Of a stretch of 58,709 bases of DNA, positions 17,887 through 25,165 are shown piece after piece. The translations under genes were made by a program, and so were the position numbers. Under the pieces are notes generated by a model, which saw nothing but the letters and a program-made list of their open reading frames with translations, was not told the DNA's origin and did not search any database. Numbering within the stretch: the first letter of the stretch is position 1; every line of letters starts with the position of its first letter. Source of the stretch: CALMFQ01 sp964495595 (GTDB lineage Bacteria; Pseudomonadota; Gammaproteobacteria; Burkholderiales; SCOH01); contig CAZBWH010000009.1 in NCBI GenBank assembly GCA_964495595.1, positions 1 through 58,709 on the forward strand. Reading direction: 5' to 3'.

Positions 17887-18776
17887 ATCCGCTGTGGATC
17901 ATGGGCCTGTTGCTGGTTGGCAGCGTACTGTGGCTAGTGCTGCCTTTATGCTGGAAGCCAGACCGCCCTCTGCCCGCCGGCATTGAGGATGAGGCCTCCG
18001 AGCGCCACCAGCTCCAGGCCGAAAAACGCCGCCTGCTGGCAGAACTGAAACGCCTGCAGGCCGAACAGATCGAAGGGCGTCTGCAGGGTGAATCCTTGCA
18101 ACGCCTGTTGCGCGACAGCGAAGCCGCGCTGGCTGCCGTGCTGCAGCGGCTGGACAAGCTGCAGCCCTCGCCCGGAGCCGTATCGTCGCCCCGCCCGCAT
18201 TCGCCGCACTGGCTGGCCGCACTGCTGCTGGCAGCGTCGGTTGCTGCCGGTGCCTCCGCCCTGTTTCGGCAGCAATGGCGCGATCCGCCATCGGCCGCTT
18301 CCGCCGCCATGCCAGGCGACATTGCCGAAATGGTGGCACGTCTGGAGCAGCGCCTGCAAAGCCAGCCTGATTCCTTCCCCGCCTGGATGATGGCCGGCCG
18401 TACCTATCGTGCGTTGGGAGAGTCCGACAAGGCCCGCGCGGCCTGGCAGCGCGCCTACCAGCTCAAGCCGGAAAGTACGGAAGCGCGCTACCAGCATGCG
18501 CTTGGATTGCTCGAACTGGATCAGCCAGACCACTTTGCCGCTGCCTTGCAGCATTTCGACGCCTTGATCCAGTTGCAGCCGGATTCAGTCGAGCTGGCCT
18601 GGTATCGCGGCCTGGCGCTGTTCAGCCTGAATCGCTTTGCCGACGCCCGGCAGCAGTGGCAACAACTGCTGCCCCGCCTGCCGGCAGAAGGCGAGGAACA
18701 TGACATGGTTCAGGATGCCCTGAGACGCGCTGACGCAGCCCGCGCCGGACATCCCTCGGCGGGGCAACAGCCATGA
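17883..18776 (+). CDS. ccmI: TPR-containing apocytochrome chaperone CcmI
   Basis: The 297-residue protein has an N-terminal helix (about 5-22), a long cytoplasmic coiled coil rich in Leu, Gln and Arg (about 40-98), a second helix (about 112-128) and a periplasmic TPR domain (about 145-275). TPR-like units include PAWMMAGRTYRALGESDKAR and RYQHALGLLELDQPDHFAAA. CcmI proteins bind the C-terminus of apocytochromes and hand them to CcmF/CcmH. The ATG at 17883 overlaps the ccmH stop and matches the family's start; the frame is open further upstream only in the shadow of ccmH. Confidence 0.88.
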   Translation: MNPLWIMGLLLVGSVLWLVLPLCWKPDRPLPAGIEDEASERHQLQAEKRRLLAELKRLQAEQIEGRLQGESLQRLLRDSEAALAAVLQRLDKLQPSPGAVSSPRPHSPHWLAALLLAASVAAGASALFRQQWRDPPSAASAAMPGDIAEMVARLEQRLQSQPDSFPAWMMAGRTYRALGESDKARAAWQRAYQLKPESTEARYQHALGLLELDQPDHFAAALQHFDALIQLQPDSVELAWYRGLALFSLNRFADARQQWQQLLPRLPAEGEEHDMVQDALRRADAARAGHPSAGQQP

Positions 18777-19099
18777 AGGCGCGCCGTGCGATCATCCTGC
18801 TGGGTTGCTGGCTGATCAGCCAGCTGGCTGCCCGGCCCGCCTGGGCTGTGCTCGACCCGGCGCTGCAGCCTGGCACCCGTTACTACTACGAAGTGTTCAC
18901 CCCTGAGCAAAAGCCCTGGCAGCCGGGCCGGGACATGAATATCGAAGAGGTGTTCAAGCACTACGAATACGTCGAGATCGTCTACGCCCCCGGTATGCAA
19001 ACCATGACCGTCACGGTTATTCGCCAGGGGCGCAGGCGTGAACCACGGCGGTTCTCGATCGAGCCTGACGGCAGCCTCAAGCCGCAGGATCCGCACTGA
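18773..19099 (+). CDS. Unknown exported protein at the end of the ccm operon
   Basis: I do not recognise this 108-residue protein. It has a clear signal peptide (basic MKARRAII, hydrophobic core, likely cleavage after ARPAWA at about 25). The mature part is small, soluble-looking and rich in Tyr and Glu (GTRYYYEVFTPEQKPW, FKHYEYVEIVYAPG). It has no cysteine or CxxCH after the signal peptide. The start overlaps the ccmI stop by four bases, so it is co-translated with the maturation system and probably acts in the periplasm with it or with NirS, encoded 228 bases downstream. Confidence 0.75.
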   Translation: MKARRAIILLGCWLISQLAARPAWAVLDPALQPGTRYYYEVFTPEQKPWQPGRDMNIEEVFKHYEYVEIVYAPGMQTMTVTVIRQGRRREPRRFSIEPDGSLKPQDPH

Positions 19100-19149
19100 G
19101 TCAGGTCTGTCGGCATTGAGGCAGCAAGCCGCGCACCGCTGCACTATTC

Positions 19150-19163
19150 TTGATGGCAATCAA
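19150..19163. promoter_or_regulatory. Perfect FNR-type box upstream of nirS
   Basis: TTGAT-GGCA-ATCAA matches the FNR/ANR consensus TTGAT-N4-ATCAA exactly. It lies about 164 bases before the nirS start and 51 bases upstream of a second box. It could be a distal activator or NO/oxygen-sensor site. Confidence 0.75.
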
Positions 19164-19200
19164 GCGTTCCAGCCCGGCCGGTACGGGTGGCCGGGAAAGC

Positions 19201-19214
19201 TTGATACCTGTCAA
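19201..19214. promoter_or_regulatory. DNR/FNR-type box upstream of nirS
   Basis: TTGAT-ACCT-GTCAA fits the DNR/FNR-family pattern TTGAT-N4-(A/G)TCAA. Its centre at about 19207.5 would place a class II start site near 19249, with GAGAAT (19236-19241) as a weak -10 element. This is the likely promoter of the nirS gene, activated without oxygen or by NO. Confidence 0.75.
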
Positions 19215-19326
19215 TGTATGCCAGTGTGGTTATTGGAGAATGGGCTGCGTACTCGATTGATGGGTTGCCTCTGCGGCAGCATTGGCCGCCGAGATACAAA
19301 CTGGTTCCTGACAACAAGGGGGTAAG

Positions 19327-20958
19327 ATGAAAGTGAAATTTGCAATGTCGGCCATCGCAATGGCGATGGTGAGCGGTCTGGCAGCGGCAGAAGCGGCTGC
19401 GCCGGGCGCATCCGGTGACATTCCTGCCGAAGCACGAGAGGCGACCAAGAAGATTTATTTCGAACGCTGCGCCGGCTGTCACGGGGTGTTGCGCAAAGGC
19501 GCAACCGGCAAGAGTCTCGAACCGGCTGCAACCCAGAAGCTGGGCCAGGCCCGTCTGGAAAAGATTGTCGCTTATGGTACTGAAGGCGGCATGCCCAACT
19601 TTGAAGACATCCTGACCAAGGAAGAAATCACCAACATCTCCAGGTACATTCAGCAGACCCCGGATACTCCGCCTGAGTGGGGCATGAAACAGCTGAACGA
19701 AAGCTGGAAGCTGGTGGTCAAGCCGGAAGACCGGCCGAAAAAGCAGCTCAACAAGGTCAACCTGAAAAACGTGTTCTCGGTCACCCTGCGCGATACGGGT
19801 GAAGTGGCGCTGATCGACGGCGACAACAAGCAGATCTGGGGCATCGTCAAGACGGGTTACGCGGTGCACATCTCGCGCCTGTCGGCTTCCGGCCGCTATG
19901 TGTACGTGATCGGCCGCGACGGCAAGCTTGACCTGATCGACATGTGGTACGAAAAACCGACCGTGGTGGCCACCATCAAGATCGGTCTGGATGCCCGTTC
20001 GGTGGAAACGTCCAAGTTCAAGGGCTTTGAAGACAAGCTGGCCATTGCCGGTGGTTACTGGCCGCCGCAATACGTCATCATGGATGGCCAGACGCTGGAG
20101 CCGAAAAAAGTGGTCTCGACCCGCGGCATGACCGTGGATGGCGAATACCATCCGGAACCGCGTGTCGCCTCGATCGTCGCTTCGATGATCAAGCCTGAGT
20201 GGGTCGTGAACGTGAAGGAAACCGGCATGATCAAGCTGGTTGACTACACCGATATCAACAACACCAAGGAAACCACCATCAATTCCGCCAAGTTCCTGCA
20301 TGACGGCGGTTGGGATGCGTCGAAGCGTTACTTCCTCGTAGCCGCCAATGCATCGAACAAGGTCGCCGTGGTGGACACCAAAACCGGCAAACTGGCAGCT
20401 CTGGTCGATACCAAGCCGAAGCCGCATCCTGGTCGCGGCGCCAACTTTGTCCATCCGAAATTCGGCCCGGTCTGGGCAACGTCCCATCTGGGATCGGATG
20501 TGATTTCGCTGATCGGCACCGACCCGGTGAAACACAAGCAATACGCCTGGAAAGTGGTACAGGAGCTGAAGAATCACGGCGCCAATTCACTGTTCGTCAA
20601 GACCCATCCGAAATCGAAGAACCTGTGGGCCGACGCACCGCTGAATCCGGAAGTCGATCTGGCTGAATCCGTGACCGTGTACGACATCAACAATCTGGAC
20701 AAGGGCGCGGAAGTTATCAACGTCGCCAAGATGGCCGGCCTGCCGGAAACCAAGGCAGTCAAGCGTGTGGTTCAGGGTGAATACAATGCCGCCGGTGATG
20801 AAATCTGGTTCTCGATCTGGGCAGGCAAGACCGACCCGTCGGCAATCGTGGTGCTGGATGACAAGACTCGCAAGTTCAAGGCTGTGATCAAGGATCCGAA
20901 GCTGATCACGCCGACTGGCAAGTTCAACGTCCACAACACCCAGCACGACGTGTACTAA
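19327..20958 (+). CDS. nirS: Cytochrome cd1 nitrite reductase NirS
   Basis: The 543-residue periplasmic enzyme reduces nitrite to nitric oxide, the defining step of denitrification. A signal peptide (about 1-22) precedes the cytochrome c domain with heme motif CAGCH (48-52) and candidate Met ligand M89 (GGMPNF). The eight-bladed heme d1 domain keeps H181 (GYAVHISRLSASGRY), the proximal d1 ligand, and the catalytic pair H275 (YHPEPRV) and H325 (FLHDGGWD). The C-terminus TPTGKFNVHNTQHDVY is the family signature. No heme d1 biosynthesis genes are in the window. The TAA stop coincides with the left end of a MITE-like element. A ribosome site (AAGGGGG) precedes the ATG. Confidence 0.97.
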   Translation: MKVKFAMSAIAMAMVSGLAAAEAAAPGASGDIPAEAREATKKIYFERCAGCHGVLRKGATGKSLEPAATQKLGQARLEKIVAYGTEGGMPNFEDILTKEEITNISRYIQQTPDTPPEWGMKQLNESWKLVVKPEDRPKKQLNKVNLKNVFSVTLRDTGEVALIDGDNKQIWGIVKTGYAVHISRLSASGRYVYVIGRDGKLDLIDMWYEKPTVVATIKIGLDARSVETSKFKGFEDKLAIAGGYWPPQYVIMDGQTLEPKKVVSTRGMTVDGEYHPEPRVASIVASMIKPEWVVNVKETGMIKLVDYTDINNTKETTINSAKFLHDGGWDASKRYFLVAANASNKVAVVDTKTGKLAALVDTKPKPHPGRGANFVHPKFGPVWATSHLGSDVISLIGTDPVKHKQYAWKVVQELKNHGANSLFVKTHPKSKNLWADAPLNPEVDLAESVTVYDINNLDKGAEVINVAKMAGLPETKAVKRVVQGEYNAAGDEIWFSIWAGKTDPSAIVVLDDKTRKFKAVIKDPKLITPTGKFNVHNTQHDVY

Positions 20959-21094
20959 GGAGGCATTGATTTCATTGGCGAGCGGGAAGAAGGATGCGGA
21001 TTCCGCGGTTTGGCAGGCCAATCCTGCTTGACGGATTGACTGTCTGTGGTAGGCCGCAATTCTCCCGCGCAGCCAGTAAATCAGCACTTTCCTA
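20956..21094. mobile_element. MITE-like palindromic element, copy A (abuts nirS stop)
   Basis: The left end reads TAAGGAGGCATTGATTTC and continues ATTGGCGAGCGGGA. The reverse complement of the right end reads TAGGAAAGTGCTGATTTA and continues CTGGCTGCGCGGGA. These are imperfect terminal inverted repeats of about 30 bases, each bordered by a TA dinucleotide (20956-20957, 21093-21094). The left TA is part of the nirS stop codon. The element is about 139 bases long and encodes no transposase. Its ends match copy B at 54391-54524. Confidence 0.68.
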
Positions 21095-21103
21095 GCGTTG
21101 TGA

Positions 21104-21135
21104 CCGCCCGGCTGCAGGGGGCCGGGCGGGTTTCT
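21104..21135 (+). terminator. Rho-independent terminator between nirS and nirT
   Basis: CCGCCCGGC (21104-21112) pairs with GCCGGGCGG (21121-21129) over an 8-base loop, followed by GTTTCTCT. It lies after the MITE-like element and 24 bases before the nirT start, so it could end the nirS transcript or reduce read-through into nirT. Confidence 0.6.
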
Positions 21136-21158
21136 CTCGATTACTGAGGGCAGTCAAC

Positions 21159-21761
21159 ATGTCTAGCACTACAACAAAAAAAGGGTTTTTCGGCCGGATC
21201 TGGCAAGCATTGCGTACGCCCAGTGCCAAGTATTCCATCCTGGCTCTGTTCGGCGGCGGCATGATCGCCGGCATTATCTTCTGGGGCGGCTTTAACACCG
21301 CGATGGAAGCGACCAACACGCTGGAATTCTGTATCTCCTGTCACGAAATGCGTGACAACGTGTACCAGGAATACAAAAAAACCATTCACTACTCCAACCG
21401 TACCGGTGTACGGGCCATCTGTTCCGATTGCCACGTTCCCAAAGACTGGACCCACAAGATGATCCGCAAGATCCAGGCCAGCAAGGAGGTGTATGGCAAG
21501 ATCATGGGCACCATCGATACCAAGGAAAAATTCGAGGCCAAGCGGCTGGAGCTGGCGCAGAACGAATGGAAGCGGATGAAAGCCAGCGATTCGCGTGAGT
21601 GCCGCAACTGCCACAGCTTTCAGGGCATGAATCCGGAAGCGCAGAAGCAGCGGGCGCGCAAGCAGCACGAAAATGCACAAAAGGATGGTGCAACCTGTAT
21701 TGACTGCCACAAAGGGATTGCCCACCACAAACCAGCCAACATGCCGGAAGACGAGGAATAA
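21159..21761 (+). CDS. nirT: NapC/NirT family tetraheme cytochrome c
   Basis: The 200-residue protein has an N-terminal membrane anchor (about 25-45) and a periplasmic domain with four canonical heme motifs: CISCH, CSDCH, CRNCH and CIDCH. NapC/NirT proteins oxidise quinol in the membrane and pass electrons to periplasmic reductases. Next to nirS the natural role is quinol-to-NirS electron transfer directly or through soluble carriers. The ATG follows GAGGGCAGTCAAC. A 9-bp hairpin with a GCAA loop separates it from the next cytochrome gene. Confidence 0.93.
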   Translation: MSSTTTKKGFFGRIWQALRTPSAKYSILALFGGGMIAGIIFWGGFNTAMEATNTLEFCISCHEMRDNVYQEYKKTIHYSNRTGVRAICSDCHVPKDWTHKMIRKIQASKEVYGKIMGTIDTKEKFEAKRLELAQNEWKRMKASDSRECRNCHSFQGMNPEAQKQRARKQHENAQKDGATCIDCHKGIAHHKPANMPEDEE

Positions 21762-21786
21762 GCAAACCGACATGCTGAAACATGAT

Positions 21787-21808
21787 GAACAGGGCGCAAG
21801 CCCTGTTC
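21787..21808 (+). other. Stable GNRA-loop hairpin in the nirT to cytochrome gap
   Basis: GAACAGGGC (21787-21795) pairs with GCCCTGTTC (21800-21808) across a GCAA tetraloop. No T tract follows, so it is more likely a transcript-stabilising or partial-termination hairpin than a full terminator. Confidence 0.6.
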
Positions 21809-21854
21809 GCATTGGAGACCAGGCAGTATCTAACCTGACAACAAGGAGTAGTGA

Positions 21855-22733
21855 ATGAAAGTGAATCTGAAACTGGCAGCCGGCATGGCATTGACTCTGG
21901 CCGTCGGTGCAGCCTTTGGCGCCGCGCCGAACTGGGACAAGGTGCCGTCGAAGAAAATTACCCTGTTCTATCCAGGCACTGCGGCGATGGAATGGATCAC
22001 CAAGGGTACCGAACACGGTGGTGCCAAGGCAGTCAAGAAAGGCGAGCGCTGTATCGATTGCCACGAAGAAGAAGCGGCCGATATCGGTAACAAGATCGTC
22101 TCCGGCCAGAAACTCGAACCGGCTCCGATCAAGGGCAAGGCCGGCAGCATTCCGCTGACCGTGCAGGCCGCGCACGACGGAACCAACCTGTATGTGCGGA
22201 TGAGCTTCAAGTCACCCGCAGCATCCGGTGCGGCCAAAATGGACGCCGACAATCAGGTAAAAGCCGCATTCATGCTGGAAGACGGTGGCAAGGCCGATCT
22301 GGCAGCGCAAGGCGGCTGCTGGGGGACTTGCCACGCTGATGCACGCACCATGCCAGGCGCCAAGGATGACAAAAAGACCAAATACCTGAATGGTGGCAAT
22401 GTCGCCGGTGGCAAGTACATGGATCTGGTGCAATGGCAAAGCGGCAAAAAGGCCAAGCCGGTTGATGGTCACGTCGCAGAATCCCGCCAGATGAGCGGCG
22501 GGTCGGCTCTGGTATCGGCAGACGGGAAGAACGCCGGAGGCACTTGGACTGTCGTCTTTACCCGCAAACTGGCCGGAGGCCAGGGGGATGTGGCGATCGC
22601 CGCAGGCAAGCAGTACAACATCGGTTTCGCCGTGCATGACGACCATGCTGCCGGCCGTTTCCATCATGTATCGTTTGGCTACACCCTTGGCCTGGACGAC
22701 GCCAAGGCCAACATTAACGCTGTCAAACAATAA
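21855..22733 (+). CDS. Exported ethylbenzene-dehydrogenase-type cytochrome c-552 with one CxxCH and one CX3CH site
   Basis: The 292-residue protein has a signal peptide (about 1-23, ending AFGA), a heme motif ERCIDCHEEE (C66, C69, H70), and then a beta-rich domain of the ethylbenzene dehydrogenase gamma-subunit/DMSO-reductase-like heme-binding type (PF09459-like; segments LTVQAAHDGTNLYVRMSFK and WTVVFTRKL). A second Cys-His motif is GGCWGTCHAD (C155, C159, H160), with three rather than two residues between cysteines. C-terminal His residues (HDDHAAGRFHHVSFGYTLG) could provide axial ligands. It sits in the nirS-nirT cluster and most likely shuttles electrons in nitrite respiration. The family assignment is from motif recall, not a search. 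Confidence 0.82.
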   Translation: MKVNLKLAAGMALTLAVGAAFGAAPNWDKVPSKKITLFYPGTAAMEWITKGTEHGGAKAVKKGERCIDCHEEEAADIGNKIVSGQKLEPAPIKGKAGSIPLTVQAAHDGTNLYVRMSFKSPAASGAAKMDADNQVKAAFMLEDGGKADLAAQGGCWGTCHADARTMPGAKDDKKTKYLNGGNVAGGKYMDLVQWQSGKKAKPVDGHVAESRQMSGGSALVSADGKNAGGTWTVVFTRKLAGGQGDVAIAAGKQYNIGFAVHDDHAAGRFHHVSFGYTLGLDDAKANINAVKQ

Positions 22734-22742
22734 GCCCGGTTT

Positions 22743-22801
22743 CTGTCCGGTCAACGGGGCGGCGGCTGCCTGGCGCCGCCCGGCGTCGGCTGGCCGGACA
22801 G
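22743..22801. other. Nested hairpin before the cupredoxin gene
   Basis: An outer stem CTGTCCGG/CCGGACAG (22743-22750/22794-22801) encloses an inner stem GGGCGGC/GCCGCCC (22757-22763/22775-22781). It occupies most of the 90-base gap after the cytochrome stop and ends 22 bases before the cupredoxin start. It may act as a terminator or as a structured leader. Confidence 0.5.
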
Positions 22802-22823
22802 CAACCTGCTGCAAGCTGCTGCC

Positions 22824-23147
22824 ATGAAGAAGTGTCTGTTACTCATTGCTTTCTGTTGCGGTACGTCGCTCAGTGCCGCAGAACACGAGGTGGTCATCGC
22901 GCAGATGACTTTTTCTCCTGACCGTCTGGTCATCCAGGCTGGCGATTCCGTTCGCTGGCGAAATAGTGAAAAGCGAACCTACCACACGGTCGAATTCGCC
23001 GGCGAGCGCCCCGTGGCCTCTGATCCGCTGTTTCCAGGCGATCAGTACCGGCGGGTATTCGAGCAGCCAGGCGAGTATCCCTACCACTGCGGCCCGCATC
23101 CGCAGATGAAAGCGTTGATCCAGGTCGAGCCCAGAAAGCTGGACTGA
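22824..23147 (+). CDS. Exported amicyanin/plastocyanin-like cupredoxin
   Basis: The 107-residue protein has a signal peptide (about 1-18) and a single cupredoxin domain. The type 1 copper ligands are H54 (TYHTVEF) and the C-x2-H-x2-M cluster C89, H92, M95 (YHCGPHPQMKAL), the amicyanin-type loop. It is the last gene of the nitrite respiration group and could donate electrons to NirS. Cupredoxins such as azurin and pseudoazurin serve nitrite reductases in other denitrifiers; the pairing here is inferred from position. Confidence 0.85.
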   Translation: MKKCLLLIAFCCGTSLSAAEHEVVIAQMTFSPDRLVIQAGDSVRWRNSEKRTYHTVEFAGERPVASDPLFPGDQYRRVFEQPGEYPYHCGPHPQMKALIQVEPRKLD

Positions 23148-23213
23148 ACTCCCGTGCCGTGCATCCTGCTCCAGGTAGGCAACTGCTGAAGCCGGTCATG
23201 TGGAATGGCCGGT

Positions 23214-23858
23214 TCAATCTTCCTGGGGCTTGGCCGACTTCTGTCCTTTGGTGCGCGATGCCGCTGCTTTGCCTGAGGCGTTCATGCGCTTGAGCCGTTT
23301 GCGTATCTCATCCGAATCCATCCAGATGTCTTCGCCGTGCAGGATATGGGCGATTTCGTCATGGGTCAGGAACGGGTGGCATACCCGCGACATGGTTTTT
23401 TCGAACCACTTGCCAATCGCCAGCACCTGAGCGTGCTGCTCGTTTCCCTTGCCGATCAGGCTGCTGGAATAGTTGTGGAACATCAACTGGCAATTGTCAT
23501 GCACGATCAACTCATGGCCAGCCAGAAATACCATCGCCCCCATTGAATAGGCTCGCGCTTCCAGTACCGTTACCACATGTGCCTTTGATGCATACATATT
23601 GTTGATCAGTTGCAGTCCGGTATCGAAATTTCCGCCAGGCGTATTCAGATGCAGAAAGATGATGTCATTGTCGCTCGCCGTGCGCAGGGTATTGAACAGA
23701 TCGGTGTAGGCCAGCGGTGGGCCGATTTCTTCTGACAGGTAAAACGAAATCTGCCGCAACACCAGTTGCGATTCGTGGCGCCGGAACAGCTGGGCCTCAG
23801 TGACGACGGCCTCTTGTTCCTCATCAGGTTTTGCCGGGGGGGATGCCTGGGGATGCAT
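23214..23858 (-). CDS. ClpP-like serine protease family protein
   Basis: The 214-residue protein has the crotonase/ClpP fold of self-compartmentalised proteases. The likely triad is S105 (AYSMGAMVFLAG), H128 (LMFHNYSS) and D177 (GEDIWM). The strand-loop FLHLNTPGGNFDTG matches the oxyanion/substrate segment (ClpP: NSPGG). It has no signal peptide, so it is cytoplasmic. The C-terminus is Lys/Ala-rich and disordered-looking (MNASGKAAASRTKGQKSAKP). It is distinct from housekeeping ClpP and has no Clp ATPase neighbour. It is divergent from the cupin gene and convergent with the cupredoxin gene. Confidence 0.78.
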   Translation of the reverse strand: MHPQASPPAKPDEEQEAVVTEAQLFRRHESQLVLRQISFYLSEEIGPPLAYTDLFNTLRTASDNDIIFLHLNTPGGNFDTGLQLINNMYASKAHVVTVLEARAYSMGAMVFLAGHELIVHDNCQLMFHNYSSSLIGKGNEQHAQVLAIGKWFEKTMSRVCHPFLTHDEIAHILHGEDIWMDSDEIRKRLKRMNASGKAAASRTKGQKSAKPQED

Positions 23859-23930
23859 TGAAGAACTCCTGTCTGCCGGATACTGTTCTCCTTGTAGAAT
23901 AGCCGACCTGTTTGTTCCGGGAATGGATTC

Positions 23931-24290
23931 ATGTCAACCATCATCTGTTTATCACAGCAGCAACCTGTCCCGGAATTTGATCGCCCAAGGCCTGACCGAC
24001 TGCTGGCCGGCAATCCGTTGCGCACTACCTGGCAGCACGATCAGGCTGCAGCCGGGCGAATCAGCAGCGGAATCTGGGCATGCGAGCCGGGTCGCTGGCG
24101 CATCGAATTCGCTGACGACAAGCACGAGTTCTTTTGCGTCATCACCGGCCGCGTTCGCCTCCACGACGGATCTGGCCAGATCAGCGAGATAGGCCCCGGA
24201 GAGGCCGCAATCATCCCGACCGGTTTCAGCGGTGCGTTCGAAGTGGTTGAGCCGGTGCGCAAATATTATCTGGTGATTCAGGGCGTTTAG
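23931..24290 (+). CDS. Cupin-domain protein (DUF861/EutQ-like)
   Basis: The 119-residue protein is a single cupin barrel. The segment GIWACEPGRWRIEFADDKHE followed by FFCVITGRVRLHDGSG and IGPGEAAIIPTGFSGAFEV is typical of the small DUF861 cupins. The substrate is unknown. The ATG at 23931 follows GGGAATGGATTC. It is divergently transcribed from the ClpP-like gene, so the two may share a promoter region (23859-23930). Confidence 0.75.
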   Translation: MSTIICLSQQQPVPEFDRPRPDRLLAGNPLRTTWQHDQAAAGRISSGIWACEPGRWRIEFADDKHEFFCVITGRVRLHDGSGQISEIGPGEAAIIPTGFSGAFEVVEPVRKYYLVIQGV

Positions 24291-24470
24291 CCCCGCTTTA
24301 CCGGCCAGCGATATCTTTGGTGATTAGTGTGCCTCCTCTAAAAGAAAAGCCTAGACTGGCGTCAAATGTGATGCAGAGGCAGCAAGACCGAGAGACTGGC
24401 TCTGCAGCCATTTACCGGTGCAAAAGCACTGGAACATGAATGGTGTGAACAGTTTTTTCCGGAGGATATT

Positions 24471-24866
24471 ATGGTAGTCGTTGAAAAAATCAAATCGATC
24501 GCTTCTAACGTGGCTGACAACAAGCTGACCCAAAACGCCAAGGACACTGCACAGCAGGTTTGGTGGGCAGGTCTGGGCGCTATCGCCAAGGTTCAGGAAG
24601 GCGGTAACAAGGTATTCCAGGATCTGGTCAAGGAAGGCGAATCGATCCACGCTCGCACTCGCAAGACCATCGAAGAAAACGTATCCAAAGGTTCTTCGGT
24701 TGCTTCGGATCGCTGGAGCAAGGTAGAAAAGGTATTCGAAGAGCGCGTTGCCAAGGCTCTGAACAAGGTTGGTGTACCGAGCCGCGATCAAGTTGAAGAA
24801 TTGAACAAGCGTGTTGCTGAATTGTCGAAGCTGGTTAAAAAACTGGCTGAGCAAGAACAGGCTTGA
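24471..24866 (+). CDS. Phasin-like polyhydroxyalkanoate granule protein
   Basis: The 131-residue Lys/Glu-rich, helical, Cys-free protein resembles granule-associated phasins of the PhaF/PhaI type. WWAGLGAIAKVQEGG is the conserved core segment; the C-terminus is a leucine-rich coiled coil (QVEELNKRVAELSKLVKKL). Phasins coat intracellular PHA granules. Codon use is strongly biased (cgt, aag, ggt), suggesting high expression. A good ribosome site (CCGGAGGATATT) precedes the ATG, and two hairpins follow, the second a perfect terminator. No PHA synthase gene is in the window. Confidence 0.85.
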   Translation: MVVVEKIKSIASNVADNKLTQNAKDTAQQVWWAGLGAIAKVQEGGNKVFQDLVKEGESIHARTRKTIEENVSKGSSVASDRWSKVEKVFEERVAKALNKVGVPSRDQVEELNKRVAELSKLVKKLAEQEQA

Positions 24867-24878
24867 TAGCAGTATTCG

Positions 24879-24910
24879 TTTCTGATCCTGCAGGACAGCA
24901 GGGTCAGAAA
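24879..24910 (+). other. Hairpin just after the phasin gene
   Basis: TTTCTGATCCTGC (24879-24891) pairs with GCAGGGTCAGAAA (24898-24910), 13 bp with one G-U type mismatch and a 6-base loop, starting 13 bases after the phasin stop. No T tract follows. It may protect the abundant phasin mRNA from 3' decay. Confidence 0.6.
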
Positions 24911-25004
24911 CTCAAGAATTGCCGCGGGGGGGTAATCCCCTGCGGCAATACCCCGGCGGGATGATCTCCCGCCGTGTCTCTCCGATCCTTGTCCTATGTC
25001 GCTT

Positions 25005-25032
25005 GGTCTGCCTTCGGGCAGACCTTTTTTTT
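25005..25032 (+). terminator. Rho-independent terminator of the phasin transcript
   Basis: GGTCTGCC (25005-25012) and GGCAGACC (25017-25024) form a perfect 8-bp stem with a TTCG tetraloop followed by eight T residues. This is the best terminator in the window. Confidence 0.95.
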
Positions 25033-25165
25033 GAATCGGGCCAACAGTATACGTCAAATCGTCTAGATGTGCAGCCTGGTACGCAGCGACGCGCCTAACA
25101 GTGTTATGATCGCGCAGACAGGCCGGCTACGGTGCACCTTCAGGCCTGGAAGACATGAGGTGTAA

